In this document: positions 1 through 5,306 of the stretch, piece by piece
Position numbering within the stretch: position 1 is the first letter of the stretch
How the letters are laid out: each line of letters starts with the position of its first letter
Position numbers and translations under genes: made by a program
The notes under the pieces: generated by a model
What the model was told of the DNA's origin: nothing
Databases searched by the model: none
Seen by the model: only the letters and a program-made list of their open reading frames with translations
Source of the DNA: Candidatus Aminicenantota bacterium
Lineage (GTDB): Bacteria; Acidobacteriota; Aminicenantia; Aminicenantales; Saccharicenantaceae
Assembly (NCBI GenBank): GCA_026393955.1
Contig: JAPKZE010000149.1
Location: forward strand, 1 to 5,306
DNA length: 5,306 nucleotides
Direction of reading: 5' to 3'

Positions 1-384
1 CGAGCCGTCCACGATGATCTGGACCGAGGGGCTGCGGCCGGCCTTGAGATCGTCCCCGAACCGGGGCGGGATGACCAGGGCGGCCCGGATGTCCTCCCGG
101 GCCATGATCGGGTCGATCGCGGCCGTCTTCGAGAGGACCGCTTTGAGGTCGAAATACTCGGTCGTGTGGAACCGGTCGACGAGGTCGCGGCTGGCCCGGC
201 TGCCGTCTTCGTCGACCACGGCCAGCGGGATGTGCTTGACGTCGAAGTTGAGGGCGTAGCCGAACATCAGGAGCATGAAGGCCGGCAGGAAGATCAGGAA
301 GAGCAGCGACCGGGAGTCGCGGCGGATCTGGCGGAACTCCTTCTTGATGACGGGCCGGAGGCAGCCCAGGGACGGGAGCTTCAC
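1..384 (-). CDS. ABC-2 type transporter permease, YbhS/YhhJ-like, 3' end cut by window edge
   Basis: Inner-membrane subunit forming the translocation path; the first 128 residues are visible and the frame stays open to the left edge. The protein begins (V/M)KLPSLGCLRPVIKKEFRQIRRDSRSLL, an amphipathic elbow helix with the KKEFRQIRRD pattern typical of the family. A first transmembrane helix follows at about 27-47 (LLFLIFLPAFMLLMFGYAL). The large extracytoplasmic domain then starts with IPLAVVDEDGSRASRDLVDRF (52-72) and continues to REDIRAALVIPPRFGDDL, as in the ABC2_membrane_3 group. The start is a GTG overlapping the ATPase 2 stop (GTGA), preceded by a strong ribosome site. A complete protein of this type has about 370-380 residues with five more helices. 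A second permease gene is common downstream (ybhS-ybhR order) but cannot be seen here. Confidence 0.9.
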   Translation of the reverse strand, partial: MKLPSLGCLRPVIKKEFRQIRRDSRSLLFLIFLPAFMLLMFGYALNFDVKHIPLAVVDEDGSRASRDLVDRFHTTEYFDLKAVLSKTAAIDPIMAREDIRAALVIPPRFGDDLKAGRSPSVQIIVDGS

Positions 385-1340
385 GGCCCTCCCTCCCCCG
401 CGGCGGGTCGCGCCGCCTGCTCCTCGATCTTGTGGATGAAGACGTCCTCGAGGGACGGCATGATCCGGTCCACGCGGTCGACGGCGATGCCCGCCTGGGC
501 CAGCCGGGCCCGGACGAGCCGCGTCCCCTCTTCCTCCCCGGCCACGCTGATGTGGAGGGTCAGGCCGAAGATCGAGGTCTCGAGCACCCAGGGCTCTGCC
601 TGGAGGATCTCCATGGCTTCGACGGTCCGGTCGCACGAGACTTCGAGGATCGGGTTCTTGATATACCGGGTCTTGAGCTCCTGGGGGCTCCCCCCGGCCA
701 CGATCCGGCCGGCGTGGATGAGCCGGATATCGTTGCAGTATTCCGCCTCGTCCATGTAGTGGGTGGTCACGAAGACAGTGATGCCGCCCTCCGACAGGCT
801 GTTGATGAGCTCCCAGAAGCGCCGCCGCGAGGCCGGGTCGACGCCGCCCGTCGGCTCGTCGAGAAAGACGATCCGGGGCTCGTGGAGAATGGCGCAACCG
901 AGGGCCAGCCGCTGCTTCCAGCCCACGGAGAGCGTCCGGGTCAGGCTCCGCCCGCGCCCTTCCAGGCCGGCCATTTCCAGGACCCAGGCGAGGCGCGCGT
1001 CCACGGCCTTCCGGGTCAGACCGTAGGCCCCGCCGAAAAAGCGGATATTCTCGGCGACGGACAGGTCCTCGTACAGCGAGAATCTTTGCGACATGTAGCC
1101 GATGGCCCGCTTGACCCGCTCAGGCTCGCGGCGGATGTCGTAGCCGCCCACGGTAGCCGTTCCCGAGGTGGGGTCGAGGAGGCCGCAGAGCATCCGGATG
1201 GTCGTGGACTTGCCGGCCCCGTTGGCGCCGAGGAAGCCGAAAATGCGTCCGCGCTCGACCTCGAACGAGACGCCGTCGACGGCCGTAAAGTCGCCGAAGC
1301 GCTTGACCAGCGACTTGACCTCGATGGCGTGTTCGGGCAT
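381..1340 (-). CDS. ABC-2 type transporter ATPase 2 (YbhF C-half-like), with degenerate signature motif
   Basis: Second cytoplasmic nucleotide-binding subunit of the pump; 319 residues. Motifs seen are Walker A GANGAGKS (38-45), Q-loop Gln85 in GYMSQRFSLY, Walker B IVFLDE (157-162) with catalytic Glu162, D-loop GVDP, and an intact switch His194 in TTHYMDEAE. The ABC signature is altered: LSVGW (137-141) replaces LSGGQ, while the following KQRLALGCAI is normal. Residues about 225-303 form the C-terminal domain ending PSLEDVFI, followed by a short tail rich in Ala and Gly (EEQAARPAAGEGGP). Its defect complements that of ATPase 1, which points to a heterodimer with one consensus and one degenerate ATP site. 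It follows the OMF gene after 25 bases, and its TGA overlaps the permease GTG by 4 bases, tying it to that permease. It shares long identical strings with ATPase 1 (TTIRMLCGLL, YMDEAE), so the two are paralogues. Confidence 0.94.
   Translation of the reverse strand: MPEHAIEVKSLVKRFGDFTAVDGVSFEVERGRIFGFLGANGAGKSTTIRMLCGLLDPTSGTATVGGYDIRREPERVKRAIGYMSQRFSLYEDLSVAENIRFFGGAYGLTRKAVDARLAWVLEMAGLEGRGRSLTRTLSVGWKQRLALGCAILHEPRIVFLDEPTGGVDPASRRRFWELINSLSEGGITVFVTTHYMDEAEYCNDIRLIHAGRIVAGGSPQELKTRYIKNPILEVSCDRTVEAMEILQAEPWVLETSIFGLTLHISVAGEEEGTRLVRARLAQAGIAVDRVDRIMPSLEDVFIHKIEEQAARPAAGEGGP
388..396 (-). promoter_or_regulatory. Ribosome-binding site deciding the permease GTG start
   Basis: The minus strand reads GGAGGGAGG, holding two overlapping GGAGG cores, 3 and 7 bases before the GTG at 382-384. 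The core at 392-396 has the better spacing. It lies in the last codons of ATPase 2. It supports GTG, because the next in-frame ATG (274-276) would remove half of the first membrane helix. Confidence 0.7.
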
Positions 1341-1347
1341 GGTGCGT

Positions 1348-1352
1348 CCTCC
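1348..1352 (-). promoter_or_regulatory. Shine-Dalgarno site of ATPase 2
   Basis: GGAGG within GGGGAGGA on the minus strand, 7 bases before the ATG at 1338-1340. It sits in the 25-base gap after the OMF stop, the only junction of the operon with room for an independent ribosome site. It confirms the start giving MPEHAIEVKSL. Confidence 0.75.
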
Positions 1353-1365
1353 CCTGCTTCGTCCG

Positions 1366-2709
1366 TCAGTTCCCCAGCGCCTTCTCCAGCCGGGCCTGGG
1401 CCAGGACGAGATCGATGGCGGCCTGGGTCCGGGCGATCTTGGCCTGGAAGAGCAACAGCTCGGCGTCGATGACCTCGGAATTGAGGGCGACGCCCTGGCG
1501 GAAGCGCTCCCGGAACGTCCGCAGGTTCTCCTCGGCTTGCCCGACGGCCTGGCCGGCGATCCGGAGCTTGTCGCGCGCCTGGGCCAGCGCCAGCCGGCTC
1601 TGGGTGACGTCCAGGACGGCCATGTCCTCGAGAAGCTTGTGGGCGTCCCGGGCCTGGGCCAGCTGGGACTTGGCCTGCTCGGTCTGGCTCTTCGTCTGGC
1701 CCCAATTCCAGATGTCGAACGAAACGGACAGGCCGACGTCCCAGGTCCCGTGGAAGACGTCCTGGACCGGCATGTACCGGGGATTGGGACGTTGATAGTA
1801 ATAGTTCCCCGCCAGCGAGACCTGGGGATACCAGCCCGATCGGGCGGCCTTCAGTCCGGCTTCCGTGGCCTTGATGCGGAACTCGGCCGACTTGAGCTCG
1901 GGACGCACGGCCAGAGCGGTTTCGATGAGCGTCTTGGAGGCCGCGGCGTCGTCCGCGGCGGGGACGGCGTCCGGCGCCCGTGCGGCCATGCTCTCGGCCG
2001 TGGTCGTCAGGTCGATCTCCGTATCGACGGGAAGGCCGAGGAGGGTGTTGAGGGACGTCCGGGCGACTTCGACGCTGTTGCGGACGTCGATGGCCAGGAG
2101 CTCCGCGTTAGAGAGCTGCAGCTCCGTCCGCAAGACCTCGTTCTTGGTCACCAGGCCTTGGTCGAAGAAAGCCCGGACATCCTTGAGGTGTTCCTTCACC
2201 TGGCCGATGGTCTCGGTGACGACGGATCCGAGCTCGCGGGCCCGGGCCAACCCCCAGTAGGCGCTCTTGACCGAAAAGATGAACTCCGAGCGGTCCTTGG
2301 CCAGATCCTGGCCGGCGGACTGTTCGAGCATGCGGGCCGATTCGGTTCCCGCCTCGAGGCGATAGCCGGTGAACAGGGGCTGTTGGACCGAGAGCCTCAG
2401 GTTCCAGCTGTTCTCGTAGCTCTGCGAGACAACGAAGGGCTCCGGCGAACCGGGGATCCTGACCGCGAACGGAGGGACCTCGCTCAACCGCGCGTAGCCG
2501 GCGCCAAGCTTGAGCGACGGGAGCCCGCCCGCCGCGACTTCGCGGGCCCTGGCCGCGGACGCCTCGACCTTCATCCTCGAGGCGTGGAGGCTCGGGCTCG
2601 CTTCAAGCCCGGCAGCGACGGCCTCGTCGAGGGACAGGGACCTTTTCTGGGCCCAGGCTGAGAGCGGCAGAGAGAGGGCGATGGCGAGGGCAAGGATCTT
2701 CCTGGTCAT
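1366..2709 (-). CDS. TolC-family outer-membrane efflux channel
   Basis: Outer-membrane factor forming the trimeric exit duct for the adaptor-linked ABC pump; 447 residues, typical of the family. A Sec signal peptide occupies 1-20, with probable signal peptidase I cleavage at AWA|QKR. There is no lipobox, unlike many CusC/OprM types. The mature protein starts with SLDEAVAAGLEASPSL, the usual first family helix. The two OEP halves are visible: strand region QQPLFTGYRL (109-118) followed by long helices with FFDQGLVTKNEVLRTELQL (181-199), and a second half with VSLAGNYYYQ, VSFDIWNWGQTKS (329-341) and RFRQGVALNSEVIDAEL (402-418). The equivalent of the usual PLFxGG turn in half two is DIWNWG, a divergent form. 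An Ala/Pro/Asp-rich linker lies at 240-258. The start overlaps the ATPase 1 stop by 4 bases, and 25 bases separate its stop from ATPase 2. Its position between two ATPase genes suggests it is dedicated to this pump rather than shared. Confidence 0.95.
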   Translation of the reverse strand: MTRKILALAIALSLPLSAWAQKRSLSLDEAVAAGLEASPSLHASRMKVEASAARAREVAAGGLPSLKLGAGYARLSEVPPFAVRIPGSPEPFVVSQSYENSWNLRLSVQQPLFTGYRLEAGTESARMLEQSAGQDLAKDRSEFIFSVKSAYWGLARARELGSVVTETIGQVKEHLKDVRAFFDQGLVTKNEVLRTELQLSNAELLAIDVRNSVEVARTSLNTLLGLPVDTEIDLTTTAESMAARAPDAVPAADDAAASKTLIETALAVRPELKSAEFRIKATEAGLKAARSGWYPQVSLAGNYYYQRPNPRYMPVQDVFHGTWDVGLSVSFDIWNWGQTKSQTEQAKSQLAQARDAHKLLEDMAVLDVTQSRLALAQARDKLRIAGQAVGQAEENLRTFRERFRQGVALNSEVIDAELLLFQAKIARTQAAIDLVLAQARLEKALGN

Positions 2710-3686
2710 GATAGGCCTCCGGGCAGATCATTCGTGGCGGGATGAGGGATTGTCCCCGCAGGGGACTGTCCCTCCTGGGTAACCGAGATGAAGACGTTCT
2801 CGAGCGACGGCGCGAGGGTCCGTCGCTGCAGGACGGGGATGCCGGCCGCGGCCAGGGCCGCTTCGATGAGCGGGACCTCCCGGTCCGGATCGGAGATGAC
2901 GGCGTTCAGGCGGTCGCCGAAGAGCTGGACCTCCGTGACGCCGGGGATGGCCTTCAGGACGGCGAAGCCGCGGCGGATCTCCGGGCAGACGATCTCGACG
3001 ACCGTGCCGCGCATGAGCCGCTTGATCCCCTGCGGCGTGTCGGCGGCCAGCAGCCGGCCCTGGGCCAGCAGCCCGATCCGGGAGCAGCGTTCGGCCTCGT
3101 CCATATAGGGCGTGGTCATGACGATGGTGATGCCCGACCGGAGCAGGCTGGACAGGATCTTCCAGAAATCCCGCCGGGAGACGGCGTCGACGCCGGTCGT
3201 CGGCTCATCGAGGAAGATGATCCGGGGCGTGTGGATGAGGGCGCAGGCCAGGGCCAGCTTCTTCCGCATCCCGCCCGAGAGCCGCTCGGCCAGACGGTCC
3301 CGGAACGGCGCGAGCCGGGTGAACTCCAGGAGCTCCTCGCGGCGCCGCCGATAGTCGCGGACGAGGTGGATCTCGGCGAAGAACTCGATGTTCTCGTCGA
3401 CCGTCAGGTCGCCGTAGAGGCTGAACTTCTGGGAGAAATAGCCGATGCGGCTCTTGAGCCGCTCGGCGTCCTTGACGACGTCGAAGCCGAGCACCGAGGC
3501 CCGGCCGGACGTCGGCGGGAGGAGGCCGCAGAGCATGCGGATGGTCGTCGTCTTGCCGGCCCCGTCGGGTCCGACGAGACCGAACATCTCTCCCTCCCGG
3601 ACCGAGAGGTCGAGCGAGCGGACGGCCTCGACGGCTCCGAAGGTCCTGCCGAGGTCCTCCGTTTCGACGGCCGGGACGGCGCTCAT
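2706..3686 (-). CDS. ABC-2 type transporter ATPase 1 (YbhF N-half-like), with H-loop His replaced by Pro
   Basis: Cytoplasmic nucleotide-binding subunit that powers export through an ABC-2 permease; 326 residues. Visible motifs are Walker A GPDGAGKT (39-46), Q-loop Gln86 in GYFSQKFSLY, canonical signature LSGGM (136-140), Walker B IIFLDE (156-161) with catalytic Glu161, and D-loop GVDA (166-168). The switch histidine is absent: the segment reads TTPYMDEAE with Pro193, codon CCC, where TTHYMDEAE is expected. Residues about 227-300 form the C-terminal domain common in this subfamily, ending PSLENVFI. The last 25 or so residues are an extra Pro/Gly-rich tail that contains an inverted repeat read in frame. 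The ATG at 3684-3686 lies 4 bases after the HlyD stop and has only a weak purine run (AGGGG) close to it, so translation may be coupled. The TGA overlaps the OMF start by 4 bases. Likely partner is the second ATPase at 381-1340, as a heterodimer equivalent to fused YbhF. A DrrA-like homodimer is less likely given the missing His. Confidence 0.94.
   Translation of the reverse strand: MSAVPAVETEDLGRTFGAVEAVRSLDLSVREGEMFGLVGPDGAGKTTTIRMLCGLLPPTSGRASVLGFDVVKDAERLKSRIGYFSQKFSLYGDLTVDENIEFFAEIHLVRDYRRRREELLEFTRLAPFRDRLAERLSGGMRKKLALACALIHTPRIIFLDEPTTGVDAVSRRDFWKILSSLLRSGITIVMTTPYMDEAERCSRIGLLAQGRLLAADTPQGIKRLMRGTVVEIVCPEIRRGFAVLKAIPGVTEVQLFGDRLNAVISDPDREVPLIEAALAAAGIPVLQRRTLAPSLENVFISVTQEGQSPAGTIPHPATNDLPGGLS
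2716..2720 (-). promoter_or_regulatory. Shine-Dalgarno site of the outer-membrane factor gene
   Basis: GGAGG on the minus strand, 6 bases before the ATG at 2707-2709. It lies inside the last codons of ATPase 1 and supports this start, which gives a complete signal peptide. Terminating ribosomes from ATPase 1 pass over it and can reinitiate at the ATGA overlap. Confidence 0.75.
2745..2773 (-). repeat. 29-base imperfect inverted repeat inside the ATPase 1 C-terminal tail
   Basis: On the plus strand, arms AGGGATTGTCCCC (2745-2757) and GGGGACTGTCCCT (2761-2773) flank the 3-base loop GCA. Eleven of 13 positions pair: 6 inner pairs, a 2x2 mismatch and 5 outer pairs. Each arm is itself close to palindromic (GGGAyTGTCCC), so the unit also reads as a 16-base-period direct repeat, 10 of 11 identical. 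It lies 36-64 bases upstream of the OMF start and is translated as EGQSPAGTIPH, after the conserved PSLENVFI end of the ATPase domain. It resembles a REP-like palindromic unit, but other copies cannot be seen from this window. A translational role for the hairpin is possible but unproven. Confidence 0.7.
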
Positions 3687-3690
3687 GCCC

Positions 3691-4668
3691 CTACCGGCCT
3701 TCGGGGACGACGCGGATGGCGGCGTCCGCGGGGAGACCCGGCTTGAGCAGGCCCTCCTTGTTCTCGATCTCGACCTTGACCCCGAAGACGAGCTTGACCC
3801 GGTCCTCCTTGGTCTGGACGTTCTTGGGGGTGAATTCGGCCTCGGGCGAGATGTAGGTCACCCGGCCGGGAAAGGGGCGGCCGGGGAACGCGTCGATCTC
3901 GACGTCGGCCGTATCGCCGAGGCGGACCCGCCCGATTTCCCGTTCCGCCAGATAGATCATGACGTAAACGCTGTCGAGCTCGGCCAGGGTGACCACCGTC
4001 GCGCCCGGGGAGACCAATTCGCCGGCCTCGACGGCCTTGTGGGTGACGATCCCGCCGGCCGGGGCGAGGACGGCGCAGTCGGCGATCGATTTGGCCAGAA
4101 GGTCCCGGGCCGCTTCGGCCTGGGCCAGCCGGGCTTCGGCCGCCTGGATCTCCTCGGGCCGGGCCAGTTGCCGGACCTTGCTCAAGGCCTCGGTCGCGGA
4201 AACGCGCTGGGCCTCGGCGATGGTCAGTCGGGCCTCGGCGTCGTCGCGGCTCTTCGCCGTCACACTGGCGGTCCGGAAGAGCTCGCGCATCCGCCGGGCG
4301 TCCTCCGCGGCCAGTTGGAGGCTGGCCTCGGTCTGCTTCAGGGCGGCCTCGGCCTGCTGGATGTCCTCCCGGCGGGAGCCGTTGCGGAGCAGCGCGAGCT
4401 GGGCCCGGGCCAGATCGATGCCCGCCTCGGCCTGCCGGAGCTGGATGTCGGCCGTGGCGTGATCGATCGTGGCCAGGACGTCGCCCGGCCGGACCCGCGC
4501 CCCTTCCTCGACGGCGAGAGTGAGGATCTGGCCGGCGACCTTGGAGGCCACGTTGACCTCGATCGCCTCGATCGTCCCCGACGCGGTGATGGCGTTCTTC
4601 TCCGATCTCCCGGCGCAGGCCAGGCCGGAGAGGGCGACCAGGACGAGGGCGACGGATCTGGATCTCAT
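3691..4668 (-). CDS. HlyD/YbhG-like periplasmic adaptor (membrane fusion protein) of an ABC efflux pump
   Basis: Periplasmic adaptor that links the inner-membrane ABC transporter to the outer-membrane channel; 325 residues, a normal length. Residues 1-18 form a basic-hydrophobic export signal ending GLAC, with Cys18 as a possible lipid anchor, but the lipobox is imperfect (Gly rather than Leu at -3). Residues 31-70 are the first lipoyl half (GTIEAIEV..VAGQI..VEEGARVRPGDVLATID). Residues 71-195 form a long Ala/Glu/Gln-rich coiled-coil hairpin. Residues 200-230 are the second lipoyl half (LAPAGGIVTHKAVEAGELVSPG), followed by a beta-barrel domain with SPEAEFTPKNVQTKEDR at 274-290. That last block and the paired NGSRREDIQQAEA (96-108) and ARPEEIQAAEA (169-179) motifs match what I know of E. 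coli YbhG. The ATG at 4666-4668 has a good ribosome site (AGGAAGG, 6-base spacer) and overlaps the TetR stop. Four bases separate its TAG from the next start. Substrate specificity cannot be read from this protein. Confidence 0.94.
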   Translation of the reverse strand: MRSRSVALVLVALSGLACAGRSEKNAITASGTIEAIEVNVASKVAGQILTLAVEEGARVRPGDVLATIDHATADIQLRQAEAGIDLARAQLALLRNGSRREDIQQAEAALKQTEASLQLAAEDARRMRELFRTASVTAKSRDDAEARLTIAEAQRVSATEALSKVRQLARPEEIQAAEARLAQAEAARDLLAKSIADCAVLAPAGGIVTHKAVEAGELVSPGATVVTLAELDSVYVMIYLAEREIGRVRLGDTADVEIDAFPGRPFPGRVTYISPEAEFTPKNVQTKEDRVKLVFGVKVEIENKEGLLKPGLPADAAIRVVPEGR

Positions 4669-5306
4669 GATGCGCCTTCCTTTCGGGGCATGAACAGGCC
4701 CGGGGTCCGGGACGAGAAGTCCCGGCGGCCCTTATCGGTGACGATGCCTTGGAAAAAGACCTTGATGACGGACTCGAACGTATCGGCCGGCGACCGCCCC
4801 GACCGCAGGAGGGCGGCCGGGTTGATGAACTCCTGGACCAGGCTGGCGAACATCTCCAGGAGGAGATCGAGATCGACGTCGGCCCGGAAGTAGCCCTCGC
4901 GGCGGCCGGCTTCGAGGATGATCTTGAAGTTCCTGGCGATCTTGTCCCTCCGGAACACCTCGATCTCCTTCCAGATCTCCGGGGCATGTTTCTGGAGGTC
5001 CCTGATGAACACCGGCTCGAACCGGGCCATTCGGGTCCCCATGAAGGACATCAAGGCGACCATCTTCTCGACGAAGCCGAGCGAGGCGTCGTCGACGAGA
5101 CGCTCGATCCGGTCCCCCATATCGTTCAAGACCCCCCTGACGACCTCGCGCAGGATCTCCGCCTTGCCCGAGAAGTGCTTGTAGAGCGTCGCTTTGCTGA
5201 TGCCCAGCCGGGCGGCGATGTCGTCGGAGGTGACCCGGACGAAGCCCCGGCTCAGGAACAGCGCTCCGGCCGCCTCGACGACGCGTGGCCGCAGGGGCGG
5301 GACGGC
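4665..5306 (-). CDS. TetR/AcrR-family transcriptional repressor, 5' end cut by window edge
   Basis: Probable ligand-responsive DNA-binding repressor of the efflux genes that follow. The frame is open to the right edge and encodes 213 visible residues. The N-terminal TetR domain is clear: visible residues 9-22 form helix 1 (VVEAAGALFLSRGF), and 26-45 form the helix-turn-helix (TSDDIAARLGISKATLYKHF), followed by the typical SGKAEILREVV. The C-terminal part (about 60-213) is the helical ligand/dimer domain and contains FFQGIVTDKGR near the end. The usual N-terminus is probably only a few to about 15 residues beyond the window; no ATG or GTG lies in frame in the visible HTH part. A TTG at 5127-5129 would give a 154-residue protein without the HTH, so it is not the true start. 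The stop overlaps the HlyD start by 4 bases (ATGA), so regulator and pump are co-transcribed, which suggests autoregulation. The operator would lie outside the window. The ligand is unknown. Confidence 0.93.
   Translation of the reverse strand, partial: AVPPLRPRVVEAAGALFLSRGFVRVTSDDIAARLGISKATLYKHFSGKAEILREVVRGVLNDMGDRIERLVDDASLGFVEKMVALMSFMGTRMARFEPVFIRDLQKHAPEIWKEIEVFRRDKIARNFKIILEAGRREGYFRADVDLDLLLEMFASLVQEFINPAALLRSGRSPADTFESVIKVFFQGIVTDKGRRDFSSRTPGLFMPRKEGAS

Noticed and set aside
400..416. GCGGCG / CGCCGC inverted repeat with a 5-base loop just upstream of the permease start
   Set aside because: Six-base GC-only arms are frequent by chance in DNA of this composition, and there is no T-run or wider symmetry. 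It is plain coding sequence of the ATPase 2 tail.
1341..1365. 25-base gap between the channel gene and ATPase 2 as a terminator or promoter site
   Set aside because: It holds only a ribosome site; no hairpin, T-run or -35/-10-like pair fits in it.
1168..2661. Long plus-strand open frame of 497 codons opposite the channel gene
   Set aside because: Its translation is a low-complexity Gly/Leu/Asp/Arg mix with no recognisable domain and spans parts of two real genes on the other strand. Long antisense frames are expected in GC-rich DNA.
2742..3746. Plus-strand open frame of 334 codons opposite ATPase 1
   Set aside because: No recognisable domain; it lies opposite an ABC ATPase with all major motifs placed.
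3445..4893. Plus-strand open frame of 482 codons opposite the adaptor
   Set aside because: Biased composition with no domain; it covers the well-supported HlyD gene and parts of its neighbours. It is a shadow of GC-rich codon usage.
3683..4987. Minus-strand open frame of 434 codons overlapping TetR and HlyD
   Set aside because: Arg/Pro/Gly-rich shifted-frame translation; the real frames carry clear TetR and HlyD domains across the same bases.

Overview
The window is a fragment of a single efflux operon, entirely on the minus strand. It looks like it comes from a GC-rich diderm (Gram-negative) bacterium. The diderm call rests on a periplasmic adaptor and a TolC-type outer-membrane channel encoded in the same operon. 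By eye G+C is about two thirds, and third codon positions are mostly G or C. The phylum cannot be fixed from the sequence; a soil, sediment or subsurface lineage such as Acidobacteriota or Aminicenantes relatives would fit, but that is a guess.

In transcription order (high to low coordinates) the layout is: a TetR-family repressor whose first residues lie beyond the right edge (5306-4665); a HlyD/YbhG-like membrane fusion protein (4668-3691); a first ABC-2 type ATPase (3686-2706); a TolC-family outer-membrane factor (2709-1366); a second ABC-2 type ATPase (1340-381); and the start of an ABC-2 permease that runs off the left edge (384-1). The genes are packed tightly. Three junctions are 4-base stop/start overlaps (TetR/HlyD, ATPase 1/OMF, ATPase 2/permease), one gap is 4 bases and one is 25 bases. 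No terminator or internal promoter is visible, and no stretch above 300 bases lacks a gene.

Together the genes describe a self-contained tripartite exporter. Two ATPases drive inner-membrane permease(s), the HlyD protein bridges the periplasm, the TolC protein makes the outer-membrane exit, and the TetR protein probably senses a substrate and represses the operon. The adaptor and ATPases resemble the E. coli YbhG and YbhF components of the cecR-ybhGFSR multidrug system. The organisation differs: the two ATPase halves fused in YbhF are separate genes here, and the outer-membrane channel gene sits between them.

Three points deserve a second look. First, the ATPases carry complementary active-site defects, which predict one consensus and one degenerate ATP site in a heterodimer. 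Second, a 29-base imperfect inverted repeat is read in frame as part of the C-terminal tail of ATPase 1, just before the channel gene. Third, a 47-base stretch is nearly identical between the two ATPase genes at the Walker A region. I see no evidence for a wholly new kind of system; the novelty lies in the arrangement and the ATPase asymmetry.
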